Part shown: one piece after another, positions 48,734-60,452 of the stretch
Position numbering within the stretch: the first letter of the stretch is position 1
How the letters are laid out: each line of letters opens with the position of its first letter
Assembly (NCBI GenBank): GCA_023105745.1
Contig: JALGQZ010000009.1
Location: forward strand, 46,901,967-46,965,966
Length of the DNA: 64,000 nucleotides
Direction: 5' to 3'
Source of the DNA: Austropuccinia psidii
Lineage: Eukaryota; Basidiomycota; Pucciniomycetes; Pucciniales; Sphaerophragmiaceae
Program-made: the position numbers and the translations under genes
The notes under the pieces: model-generated
What the model saw: the letters and a program-made list of their open reading frames with translations, nothing else
Database searches by the model: none
Told to the model about the DNA's origin: nothing

Positions 48734-49724
48734 TCATTTATTTGCGGGAAAAGTCCTGTTCATCCTTTCCTGCTCCTTGGCTGTGAATTCCATAAGAGGT
48801 CTGGCCATATTGAAGACACTGGCCACTGCTGAAGGCTCCAATCTGGGGATCCTGTACCCTTGTGGGTAAGGTCTGTGCCAATTGGCTTTGCCTTTGCCCT
48901 TGCCTTGATGGTTCTTGGGACCTCTCTGTTTCTTTTGAGGTCCTTTGGGCTTGTCCTTGGATGCTTCTGGAGCTGGTTTGGAGCTGGTAGATGCCACTGG
49001 TGCCTCTGTCTCCAAAGTTGGAGTCATTTCCAACTCTTTCTTCTGATCTATGGATAAAAGACTCTGGTTCTTCAACCAATTCTTTATCTTTTTGACCTTG
49101 TCTTTGCAAGACAGGGGGCTCCAACCTCCTAAGAGTTCTATGGTCTTCTCCTGACCCAGAAACCTCTTGATGTGTAAGTAGGAGTTCATGGCCCCCTGCC
49201 AAAGGCTTGGGCAGATTTCCCACTCCTCTTCTTTGGCTGCTCTGAACCAATTTTTGTATTGGCTCTGATATATTTCTATTGCTGCCACTTGAAAATGATT
49301 GAGCCCTGGAAATATTATCATAAATCAGTTCATGCTCAGAATTTACGTCAAAATCTGTTGGTACAGACCTTGGGGAATGGGGGGCAACTCTGGCATCCTC
49401 CAGATGTGTCTTTCTTGTGGAAGATTTGGCACTTCTGGATTTGGTCTTGCCTCTTCCTTGTCCACATCCATCTGGCTGGACTGAATAGTTGCTTCCATTT
49501 CTGGTATGCACCTTTTTCACGTCAATTTAAAGATGGAAGGTGAAAATATAAGATAAAATACACACCTTTTGGTGGTAATTTAGCTTTTCCTGAGTTGAAT
49601 AAGGTGCCTCTTTTAGCAATCTGCACCTCAATACTGTCTTCAGATTCTGCTTCTGAAGATTCTGGACTAGTTATATATCTTTTACTGAGTCTGTTGCCAG
49701 CTGCACAGTATTTGATTAAAGACA
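48734..49724 (-). CDS. El-7 upstream spliced ORF (conserved, unknown function)
   Basis: The terminal open part is 49321-48734 (195 aa from an internal ATG). Predicted exons are 49724-49566, 49500-49369 and 49305-48734, with introns 49565-49501 (GTGTGT..CCAG) and 49368-49306 (63 bases). All joins keep one frame. A first exon would end in the LTR before a strong GTAAGT donor at 50639. The protein would have an acidic N-terminal part, the shared Ile-Tyr, Ser-Gln-Tyr-Lys, Met-Asn-Ser-Tyr-Leu, Gly-Trp-Ser-Pro-Leu and Ala-Pro-Val-Ala-Ser blocks, a Lys/Gly/Pro-rich middle, and a C-terminus with Gly-Tyr-Arg-Ile-Pro and Val-Phe-Asn-Met-Ala-Arg. A second frame (49520-48738) overlaps it and looks like a shadow; its ATG is in intron 2. 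Confidence 0.58.
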
Positions 49725-50114
49725 CTAGAAAAAAATTATAAAAGAGAAAAATTATTTTTTATACTTTTTAAAATATTTTTAAAGATTTTTTATAAGTTTT
49801 ATATTTTTTTAATATTAAAAACAATTATTCGTTTTAAAGAAAAAAAATTAATATTTAAGATTTTGAATGAAAATTAATTCAGAGTAACTCAAAGAATAAT
49901 TTTATAAGTTTTTGGATGTGAAAAAGCCACATGTAAAAACAATATAAAATTAAACCAAATTCCTCAATGAAATAGATTTTTAAAACAATTTCAAAAATAA
50001 AAATATTTTAACTTCAAATTGAAAGAAAAAAATTAATTAAATTAATATATCTTAGAGCTTAAGAATATATTAATTAAGGGTACAAGGTTCAAAAAACACG
50101 GCCAGGCCCCCAAA
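49725..50114 (-). other. El-7 leader with primer-binding site
   Basis: The primer site is the complement of 50095-50112 (TGGGGGCCTGGCCGTG shared, the last two bases differing), two bases inside the LTR. The leader ends at an acceptor TTTTTTTCTAG followed by TG. The remainder is AT-rich without features. Confidence 0.6.
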
Positions 50115-52035
50115 TGTAAGATGTGACTATGAAACTGATGATAATATTACTATTAATCAACAGTACTATGTCTGTTCTTTTGAAATATAATAATAAAAAT
50201 TATTATAACCACAATTAAATGATTATAAAATTATTTCTTTCACGTGTTATACACTACTAGTGATTATAACAGTGAGCAGTAATTGTCTACAAGAATCAAT
50301 TACAAGAAGAATTTAATAATAAAAACTTCTTTTATTAAAATAATAAAATTATTTTAATATATAATTATCTTTTACAAGAATAATTATAAAGATAATTCTT
50401 GAAGAAAACTATTACTAGAGAAAAACTTTAAGAATTAAAGATAAATGACTCACTAATACTCCAAAGAACTTATTGATAGATAAGAGTAGAGAAATTTGAC
50501 GTGGAATTGTGGATTTAAGGGATCAAAAGGATTTATAACAGTATTACAACAATATATAGTTGGATTCTTTGATTTCACGTCTTTCTGATTGATTCTGAAA
50601 GATTTAAAACACTTAAGAATAGCTGTAACTAATACTTACTTGTTGGTAATAATGATTTAATAAATTGATAAGATGATTCCTGGAAAAAACAGCAAGAGGA
50701 GGCCTCTTTTAAGTCAACAACAGCTCACAGAGGTGTGCCATGGAGCAAACTGAAAAACCAGTGAGTGAGAAAACAATAAACCTTTTTGGATTATTGATTG
50801 CATCATCAGTTGTCACATAAGATTATCATAATTACTTAATTGATGCTTTTATATGACTACCAACCCCAATATGGTTAAGAATAAAAGGAGTAACACTTGT
50901 AAATCTTCTTTTATTCTAAAACAATCATTGATTTCTCAAAGTTATCAATGTTATTGCCAATTTCATCACAGGTTGTAATTACTGTGAATTTTTGAAGATT
51001 CAGTGTTTCACGTAGAATAACCAGAAATGGACTGTAAGTAAAACTTTTAATTTTACTGGTAAAACTGTAATTCTTTGTGGTTGTACCATAGATAATACAG
51101 TTCTCCTTTAGTCCTGAAAGTTTCAGAAGGATTCATTAAGAATTGTATTTTTAATGAATTTTTGAAGTTTTTACCTCATTTCTACGTAGAATTGCAAATA
51201 GCAGTGTTTTGCTGGTTGCTATGAGGTAAATCAATGAATATGGGTCCCAAAAGGGTTTTAATTACTCTTTTGGGGTTTATCCATGGAAAGTCATTAGTAA
51301 TTGACATGGTTACAGGAGTGTAAGTAGCTCATTACCTCCTTGGCATGTCAAAATAGCAGGTTATTTGCTATTTTCTGGTGTTTTACAGTAGTTGTAACTT
51401 GGTAACCAAGTTCCCAAAGAGTTTTAGTTCACCAATTGGGCCAAGATGAGCCATGGATCCATGCTCTGGAGCTATCCACGCCTCTGAGGCCTCAGAAGTT
51501 GGGTACCCTGGCTCTCTTTGATGTCTTTTGTCCCCCTTGCCTATTTTTTACGTCAAAATAGTAATTTAAGCTTAAAGTGAGATATCCACTATGGGTGTAC
51601 CAAACGTCCATGTAAGAATACCATGATATTAAGTGCTCAAAACATGCATAACACTATTCTTAGTGTATATGTAACATGGGATTTCTCACTTTCCCATTAT
51701 TTTGGCTAAAAATCAAGAAAAACAAAAAATTTCACAGATCTTTTATGTGGTATTAATGATGTGGTATTGAAGTATTTTCCATTTTACCACCTTAAATACT
51801 TAAATTGAGCTTATTCACTCTATGGAGCTACCCTAGATGAAGTTTTGTGTAGAATCCAAATCTGGTCTTAAATCCATGGATTTACTTACTCAATAAAAAG
51901 TTATTCATCTTTTCTGAAGTTGAAAATGATGAATTTTGGATATATGCATGACTTATGAGTTTTGCATAATTCAAGATTTCTTTTTAAGATAATTGTGGCC
52001 TATTTGGGTATGTAAAATATACCTCAAGGCTCACA
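50115..52035 (-). repeat. El-7 5' LTR
   Basis: This 1921-bp LTR ends GGCTCACA. A minus-strand candidate donor (CCAACAA followed by GTAAGTATT) starts its intron at 50639. A clear TATA box was not seen; CTTAAAAG near 50710 is a weak candidate. Confidence 0.93.
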
Positions 52036-52040
52036 CTCAG

Positions 52041-55000
52041 AGGTAGAATTGATCCCTCAAAAGGGAAAAGAAAGGGCAATATCCCCAGTGGAACAGAATC
52101 CACACAAGGAAGTGCCTTATCCCAAAGGCAAGTCCCAGAAATGCCTATGATATCTGAGCCTGAATTAGAACTAAGTATGAGTAACTCAAACAGGTACAAA
52201 TCACATTCAGAGGGCTCAAATAGACATCTACATGAGCCAGTACAAGCAGTATTGCACAGCATACAAGGACAAAGATTGGGAAATGTTGCCTCAAATACAC
52301 CAAGGAGTGATGAACTCCTGGCACATCCTGAAAAAGCTCCTCAAAGAGGAGGAGATAGTGAAATACTCCAATGGATGGAATCCACTGTCATCCAAACCTC
52401 AAATCAAAAAAATCAAGGACTACCATGCCAAAAAGAGGGAGGCAACCAAGGAAGAAGCCCCAGTAGCTTCTACCAGCAAGCCCCAAGCCAACCCACTTCC
52501 CCAAGAAGGGAAGAAGAACAAGAAAAAGCATTAGAGGAAACCATATTCCCCAAGCTACAGAATCCCAAGAATCCAAAAGGATGCCATGGACAATGTTTTC
52601 AACATGGCCAGAACCTTGATGGAATTCAAGGACAAGGAAGAGCAAAGAATGAGACAACTCCATTTCCCAAAGAAATAACCTTGTCCAAAGATGTTGTAAA
52701 TACTTTGACAGAAATTAAGAATAGTATATTACCTCTAAAAGAAATTAAAGGTAGTTTATTATCACTACAAGAAATAAATAACAATTTATCTTCTTTAACA
52801 AAAATTGTTGTGCAAAACAAGAAAGAAATTGACAACATTAAGTTTATTGTTGAAAATAATAAACCAAAGAATTTAATTGACAATACTCAAAAATTAATAC
52901 AAGGACAACAAGAATTGTATAAATACATAAAAGATATTAAAGACAAAACTTTGACAATCAATTATGATGTGAGCATTGACAATCTTACAGAAAAATTAAA
53001 TAAATTAAGTATTTCTGTAGAAAAATTTGAAGAAAAGACTTCATCACACCAAAAATTACTTTTGGACCATGTGGAAAAAAGTGATGAAGCAAGAATGCAT
53101 CTGAAAGATGATATTCAAAGTGAAATAAGGCTTATCACTGAAAAAATGGATAAAATTAATGAGGCTAATTTAAATATGCCAAAGTTATCAACACCATTTT
53201 CTCATATAAGAAGCCCTGTTAAAACAAAAGAGGAATTGTCAAATCCTTTCATAACAGACTTGAGTCACCAAGATAATAACCAAGTCTTAATGAAGGAAGC
53301 ACCTCAATTAAAAGAATGGCCAACATTCACAGGAGAAGGTGAATATGACCACATGTCATTTATTAAAACAATTGACATGTTACAAGAAGACTACGCCATA
53401 CCAGATGAATTAATCACTGCAAGATTACATTCATTGTTTGAGAAATCTGCAAAAAGATGGTATTATGGCATAAGACAAACAAATGGTAAAAATACCTGGT
53501 CTTGGTGGAAACAAGAAATAATCACCAAGTGGGCAAATGATGCCTGGAGGTATAAGATAGAAAATGCATTTGAAAACTCTTTCTTTGACCCAGATAAAGA
53601 CAAACCTTTAACTTGGTTCTTGAAACAAGTTGAAAGGCTTAATTCACTGTACCCAGAAATGTCACAAAGGATGGTGCACATGAAAATACTTAAAAAATGT
53701 GGAGGGGAACTAGAACATGCCCTAAGAAGCAGGTGTATAGAACCATGCTCCACAGAAGAGTATATAAATGCACTAGAAGATATAATGACAAGAACAAAAA
53801 TTGGCAGGACTTGCAAAAAATTGGACATTAAAAGCCCAAATAAACCATTGATAAAAAAAGATAAAACAAAAGAATCTTTTAAGCCCAATACATCCAACAA
53901 TAATGAGCAAAGAAAATGCCATAAATGTGGAGGTATTGGACACTTAGCCAATAATTGCCTTAAAAAAGCAAAGATTAATGAAATTGTGGAAACAGAAAGC
54001 CACAATGACAAAGAAGAGGAATCTGACTCTGAAAAAGAGACAGAAGAGTCAGAAAGCTCTGAAAGTGATGAAATCAATATAATTAATGCACAAATTAATA
54101 ATATTGATATAATTTATGAAGTACTGGATGTTAATTCAAACTTACCACAAGTTGGAACATCTGACACAAACCTGACAAACATACAAGATGCCAAAATGTA
54201 TAGAACCAAACCTGCAAGAGGAATGGGATATACAGCTGGAAAATGAAGTATAAGTATTGTTATGGTTGATAACCAAGAAGGAAAGGTTAACTTGGATACA
54301 GCAGAATATTGCACCTGTGTTGGTAAAAGCTATTTAAAAACCATTGTCCCAAACTGGCAAGAAAAACTTATGCCAATACAAGGTGTCAAATTTAGTAGTG
54401 CAAGTGAGAGCATGAAGCCCCTTGGAATAATTGATTTAACACTAATTTTTCCTCATCCCTTACAATGTGTCAGAATCAAAGTAGAGTTTGTAGTAATGGA
54501 AAACTGTACTAGTAATCACTTCATACTTGGAAATGATTACTTATTAATCTTTGGTATAGATATCTCCAACCAAAAGGATAGATATTTTACCATAGGAGAC
54601 AACAACAGAAAAAATTTTGGCTTCTTAAATAACAAAAAACAAATCACAGTTATTAAGAATGAATAAAAAATTCCAGAAAAGGAACTTTTTATATCTGAAC
54701 AGCTTAAAGAGGCAGAATTCAATCAAGAATTAACAGAAAAAATGGAAGAAAAATTGATTGACCTCTTATTTAAGTATAAAAATGCCTTCGCAACTGACAA
54801 AGAGCCACTAGGTGCCATAATTGGACATGAAGTGGATATAATTCTTAATGTGGAAAAACCTTACCCACCTCTACTAAGAAGACCTGCTTACCCAGCTAGT
54901 CCAAGGGCTAGAGAAGCCTTGGACGTACACATTAAAGAACTAATAGACCTTGGAGAATTAAGAAAGGTAGGACATAATGAACAGGTAGAAGTCACTACAC

Positions 55001-57783
55001 CTGTCATTATAACTTGGCATAATGGAAAATCAAGGATGGTAGGAGACTTCAGAGCTCTGAACACCTATACCATTCCAGACAGGTATCCAATACCCAGGAT
55101 CCATGAGACATTGACACAATTGTCACAAGCTAAGTTCATGACAGCCATGGATGCCTTAAAGAGTTTTCATCAAAATGTCTTAACAGACAATGCCAAAAAA
55201 CTACTGAGGATAATAGTTCACTGTGGAATTTTTGAATACTTAAGAATTCCATTTGTCATAAAAAATGCACCTTCCCATTATCAAAGAATGATGAATACCA
55301 TAATTCCTGAAGAATTATCAGAAGGATGATTAATCATCTATATTGATGATATCATAGTTTGCTCATAAACCTGGGAAAGTCACCTTACAAGACTAGAGAG
55401 GGTACTACAGAAAATAGTCCAAGTGAATATGAAAATTTCCTTGAAAAAGTGTCATTTTGCATACAGTGAACTAAAAGCACTAGGACATGTTGCATCTGGA
55501 CACAGTCTAGGCATAGACAAGAATAAAGTAGCAGAAGTATTACTTAAACCAATGCCTCAAACCAAGAAAGAAATGCAATCATTTCTAGGATTTGCTGGTT
55601 ACTATAGACAGCATATAAAGGACTTTGCAAAGATTGCTAAATCCTTATATAAGCTATGTGACCAACAAACAGTCTATGAAATGACAGAAGAAAGAGTCAA
55701 GGAATATGAGGAATTGAAAAATTCCTTAACAAATGCCCCATTTCTTCTAATGTTAGATTGGAACCTACCCTTCAAGCTGTACATTGATGCTTGTGGAGAA
55801 GGACTGGGTGCTGCACTACACCAGACACAAATTATCAATGATAAACCAGTGGAAGGACCAATTTGTTTTATTTCAAGACAGATAAAGCCAACAGAAGCAA
55901 GATATGGAGCAAGCCAAATGGAATGCCTCTGCTTAGTGTGGGCTTTAGAAAAATTACATTATTACTTGGATGGAACAGTATTTGATGTGATTACAGACTT
56001 TAATGCTGTAAAATCTCTATCAAATATGAAAACTCCAAATAGACATATGCTGAGATGGCAAATTGCTATCCAAGAATATAGGGGAAATATGACTATTGTT
56101 CATAAATCTGGTAATATTCATAAAAATTCAGATGGTCTTAGCAGATGGGCTCTAGCAAATACCCCTGAAAATCCAGCATGGGTACCACAAGAAGAATACC
56201 ATATAGAAGGAATATGTGTTACAGACATTGGCACAGAATTCTTTAACCAAGTTAAAGAAAGCTATAAGATAGACAAAAATTGCCATATCTTAAGCCAAAT
56301 TCTAATGAAAGACTGCAAAGACCCATCACTTGCATCAAAACTAGATGAAATATGGAAAAAGGCATATGAGGAAGGAAGATTCCACCTCCTTGATCGAATC
56401 CTTTACCACAGAACAAAACACACATGTGTTATGGCCTTAACAGATAGAACCCTGATAAACACTATTTTACATGAGTGTAATGATAGTGTTGCAGCTGGAC
56501 ACCTTTCAGAAGACAGGACACTAGAGAGGGTTAAAACCTGCTCTTGGTGGCCAAATTGGAAGAAAGATGTTATAGAATACTGCCAAACCTGTGACAGATG
56601 TCAAAAAGCCAACAGAGCCACAGGAAAGAAATTTGGAATGATGATCCAAATCCAAGAACCAAAATCCCCTTGGGAAATAGTTCATATGGATTGGATAACA
56701 GCATTACCTCCAGGAGGAGACAGAAGCTATAATGCATGCCTAGTATTGGTTGACAGGTATAGCAAAACTCCCATGTTCTTACCATGTCATAAAGATGACA
56801 CAGCTATGGACACAGCCATAATGATATGGAATAAAGTTATTAGCCATACAGGCTTATTCCAGAATATTATAAGTGACAGAGACCCAAAGTTCACTTCAGC
56901 ATTATGGACAAATCTCTATAACCTGTTTGGGACAAAGTTATCATTCTCAACAGCTTACCATCCTCAAACTGATGGTTTAGCAGAAAGAATGATACAGACC
57001 CTAGAGGACATGACCAGAAGATTCTGTGCTTATGGGCTAGAATTCAAAGATTCTGATGGTTTTACCCATGATTGGTGTACACTAATACCAGCTCTTGAAC
57101 TAGCATATAAGATATCAATCCATTCTTCTACTGGAAAAACACCAGCAATGCTAGAAAAATGTTGGAATCCAAGACTGCCTTATGACACCCTCAAAAAGGA
57201 CTTAGTGGATATACATCCAACAGCAAGCAGCTTTAAGATAATGCTTGACAAGGCAAGACACCATGCAAACAGATGTATGCAAGATTCTTTCAAATATGCA
57301 AAACAAAGATGGGATCAAAGTCATAAGCCACCTTATTTCAAAATAGGAGACTTGGTCCTAGTATCAACCCTAAATTTCAATAACATAAAAGTCCCAAAGA
57401 AATTAAAAGATTCCTTTGCAGGACCATTTAGGATAAATGTACTTCATGGACCCAATGCTGTGCAATTGGAACTCACAGGTGAACTAATGAACAAACACCC
57501 AACTTTCCCTGTAAGTCTGATAAAACCTTACAGTTCAAGTGACAAGGAGTTATTTTCACTAAGAAATAAACCCCCACTTGAAATTCCCCCCTTGGAAGAA
57601 GGAGAGGAAAAGAAAATAGTAACAGTCCTTAAAGAAAGAAGGACAAGAAACAAAAAAGAAAGGGAATACCTTGTAAGGTATAGAAATTCAACTCAAGAAG
57701 ATGAATGGCTACTTAAGAAATATATAACAAATGTTTATAAACTACTAAGAAGGTTTACACATGAAAGAAAGCCTGAAAAATAG
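52041..57783 (+). pseudogene. pol: El-6/El-3 gag-pol, four nonsense codons
   Basis: One plus-strand frame continues El-6 after El-7 and runs to 57783 with stops at 54244-54246 (TGA), 54664-54666 (TAA), 55327-55329 (TGA) and a TAA near 55366; no frameshift is seen. Domains: Gag (about 53310-53710), zinc knuckle 53917-53958, protease with Asp-Thr-Ala instead of Asp-Thr-Gly near 54297, RT with Tyr-Ile-Asp-Asp near 55340, RNase H about 55765-56140, integrase zinc domain about 56470-56600, core about 56685-57010, chromodomain-like tail about 57655-57765. The sequence is a close sister of El-4. Its 5' end belongs to El-6, but the LTR after it is El-3 type, so it is likely a recombinant of the two. 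Confidence 0.88.
52232..52678 (+). pseudogene. Upstream conserved ORF in El-6, one nonsense codon
   Basis: The conserved non-Gag frame runs from an ATG at 52232 to TAA at 52676-52678 with an internal TAG at 52532-52534. In El-4 that codon is TGG; the overlapping Gag frame is unchanged by the difference (Leu TTA or TTG). The C-terminal Tyr-Arg-Ile-Pro and Val-Phe-Asn-Met-Ala-Arg blocks follow the stop. The heptamer TTTCCCA lies at 52663-52669 in -1 shift phase. Confidence 0.6.
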
Positions 57784-57892
57784 AGAAGCTAAGCATTATT
57801 GAGCTTCAAGACTATCAAAGTCTATTGAAGAGGTAGGACAGTGGATGATACCCTAATTACACATATCAGATTGTGGTACAATCTTTTTTGAT

Positions 57893-57901
57893 GGTAGGGA
57901 A
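57893..57901 (+). other. El-3 polypurine tract
   Basis: GGTAGGGAA directly precedes the right LTR, as in El-4. Confidence 0.7.
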
Positions 57902-59838
57902 TGTGAACCTTTGAGATATGACCACATACCCAAAAAGGTCACAAGAAATATTTTATATAATTATACATTAAAAATAAGTACCTTAAAAACTATAAATACC
58001 ATAAATTGGTACAAAATTTGGTTTAACTTAAAAGCCAATGAATAAACATGTGAAATAAATTACACCATTGGATTCCCCATGGTAAAATACACATATACCA
58101 TTTTTATGGCATATCTGTAAAGCCAATATTTAATAAGTTATAAGTAATAATACCTTATAAAAACCACAAATCCTTATTTATTTCAAACCTAATGAAACAA
58201 CATGTGAAATAAATGGTACCATTGGATTCTCCATAAAGCTCCACACATAAAACAATTAATAAGTTAAGCTTCAAAATCAATACTTAAGGAATTAACCTGA
58301 ATATATGCACTTTTTTGGTCAATGCATATATTCAAGGATTTTAGCTAATATCTCTTGAATTATACATGATAGAGTGATGAACCAAAAATAAATTCATCAC
58401 GTAATTACTGTAGAGACACAGATATGAAGTTTATTTCACAAGTTATAAGCAAGGTTAAAATCTGTAAGGAATTATTGATTAAAATCAACAGAGCTGTTGA
58501 CCACTTGGTTGTGAAAGTGGTCCAAACTTAAAAAATAAGTAGACAGTTGGATTTTACTAGTTCATTCGTGAAGAATGATGTATTTCGTATTATAATATTC
58601 AAGGTATAACCCCTTGAAATCATAGTTTGAAGTTTAAAATATTAAATTTCAACAGAAAAGATGAGTTACAAGAAAAATCATCAAAAATAGAGTTTTGATG
58701 ATGTAATGAAATGCTGTTGGCAGCATAATAAGGTGATTCCAAGCTATCAGAATTCACTCTCTGAATTGCTGTAGCGTGTAAATCTTAAACGTTATTAAGG
58801 ATCAAAGTTTGAGCTTAATTTGATCATTTATGATCACACACTGTAACCTTAAATTAATTTTAACAGTCATATAAGTGTTAAAATTGGTGAATACTATTAG
58901 TTTATGATTAAAACTAATAAAATCCACGAAATTTGGGGTTCTGCCAAGCCTTTGACGTCATCAGACTTAGAGTTATAGTGATAACTCTAAATAATGGCGT
59001 AATAGTGATGTAATGAGGTTTGATCATGATGTAATCATCACCAAACCTTAAAGTATTGATCAATTCCAGTAGATATGATCAGTACACGTCTCCTAGAAGC
59101 CTGTTGGACTCTAGGAGGGAGGTATTTACTATAAATAGAGCTCTTTCTGCTCTGTTTTCCCCTCAGATGCATCAAAAACATTAAATAAATACAAACAAAA
59201 AGGTAATATCTTTATTCTTTATATATAAAACTTTTATATTATTAAGGATCAAAGTTCATCTTTATTATAATCATCAATTTTGACGTGATTAAACCATTTG
59301 TTTAACTGTTTTTGTTAAAAATCTCTCTAAAATCCCATTTCCATGTAAAAATCAAAAATATTTGTAATTTCTCTATTTTTTATTGTAAATACAATTTGGA
59401 TAAGTTGTATTTATATTATTTGGCGTAAAATATCTCAAAATTATTATATTAAGTATTAAAAGTAGGTTATTTTCTCTCTATTATTCTTTTCATAATTCTT
59501 TAATTAATATAAATAGTATTTATATTGATTTATAACTTAAATATTAGTAATATTATTGTTATTAATTGTTTTTTATTAATAAAAAACAATTTTTTATGCC
59601 TTCATTATTTGTTTGTAACAATAATAAAGTGCTTTGAATATACTAATTATTTTATATTAATATATTTATTTTATTATATTATATTTTATTAATAATATAA
59701 TTATTTTTACTCCATAATTATAATAATTCTTTATTATTATAATTATTTTTATCTTATTTATTTCATTTATAAGGACATTCATAGTACAATAAGTAAAATA
59801 TTAGTAATTCTTACTTATTGTTTCATAGTCAAACCTTA
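57902..59838 (+). repeat. El-3 3' LTR, terminus lost
   Basis: It starts TGTGAACC and matches 15109-15496 plus 36232-37811. It stops at CAAACCTTA, without the terminal CA, where El-2-type sequence begins. This is the site of a rearrangement, not a clean integration end. Confidence 0.85.
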
Positions 59839-60452
59839 TAATAAAACTTACAATAAAATTTAAAATTATGAAAATACATTTTTACTTGTAAAAATTAAGT
59901 AGAAATGAATTTTTAATAAGAATTATGAAATTAAAATGTTTTTGGTAAAACGTTATATAGAATATATTATAACTTTTTATCCAATAAATAAACATAAAGA
60001 AATTATCACACAATTGGATTCCTTGTAAAAAATAAAGTGGGGTCACTTCTGGATGAAATTTCTGTAACTCAACTCTACATAAGCTTAAATTAAGTTTTTA
60101 GTTTTTTTTGTACAAAAGTATGAAAATCCTCAAAACCTTTATTTAATTAACACCACATTTGGTGTTAACCATCAATTCTTTGTTAAAATTGAGGTGTTGT
60201 GTTTAGTTTAGAAGCTATGAGGAATTGAAGTATTTTCAATTGACATGTCAAAATGTGCGCATGTATTACATAAGTGAACTTTAATTTACATATGACATAG
60301 CAATTATTACAGATGTGTAATTAAAAAACTCAATTGAATTACATATGTAAGTTATAATTGTATCACATGATGAGAAATTAAAGAAAAAAGAAATTGGAAA
60401 GATTAATTCTGGGGGGAAAGACACTCTAGCTCTAAGGGGGAGCTAGACCCCC
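59839..60452 (+). repeat. El-2: old LTR of the El-5 family, right fragment
   Basis: 59841-60275 repeats 14673-15108 with a handful of differences. It then continues with LTR sequence homologous to the El-5 LTR (reverse complement of about 22780-22960), including CTCTAAGGGGGAGCTAGACCCC. El-8 begins at 60453. Confidence 0.75.

Larger units (their letters stand above)
41752..52035 (-). mobile_element. El-7: full-length Ty3/Gypsy element inserted in El-6
   Basis: Both LTRs (41752-43672 and 50115-52035) are exactly 1921 bp and differ at about twenty positions counted by eye. The target duplication CTCAG is present at 41747-41751 and 52036-52040, and removing El-7 rejoins El-6 sequence exactly as in El-4. 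Reading on the minus strand: primer site, spliced upstream ORF, Gag-Pol with a single nonsense codon, polypurine tract. It is a distinct family of the same clade as El-4 and El-5. Confidence 0.95.
15109..59838 (+). mobile_element. El-3: Ty3/Gypsy element split by El-4 and El-6 (with El-7)
   Basis: The left LTR (15109-15496 continuing at 36232-37811) and the right LTR (57902-59838) pair closely. Both start TGTGAACC, share the CAAGAAATATTTTATATAA variant, and differ as a pair from the El-4/El-6 LTRs. Internal sequence runs 37812-38951, is interrupted by El-6, and resumes within 52041-57901. The right end lacks the terminal CA and the expected TAAGT duplication; instead a second El-2 segment follows. 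All coding sequence is interrupted or mutated. Confidence 0.75.

Noticed and set aside
54244..55368. Clustered stops in El-6/El-3 pol as evidence of repeat-induced point mutation
   Set aside because: The changes versus El-4 include G-to-T and C-to-G transversions, not only C-to-T/G-to-A, so ordinary decay fits better.
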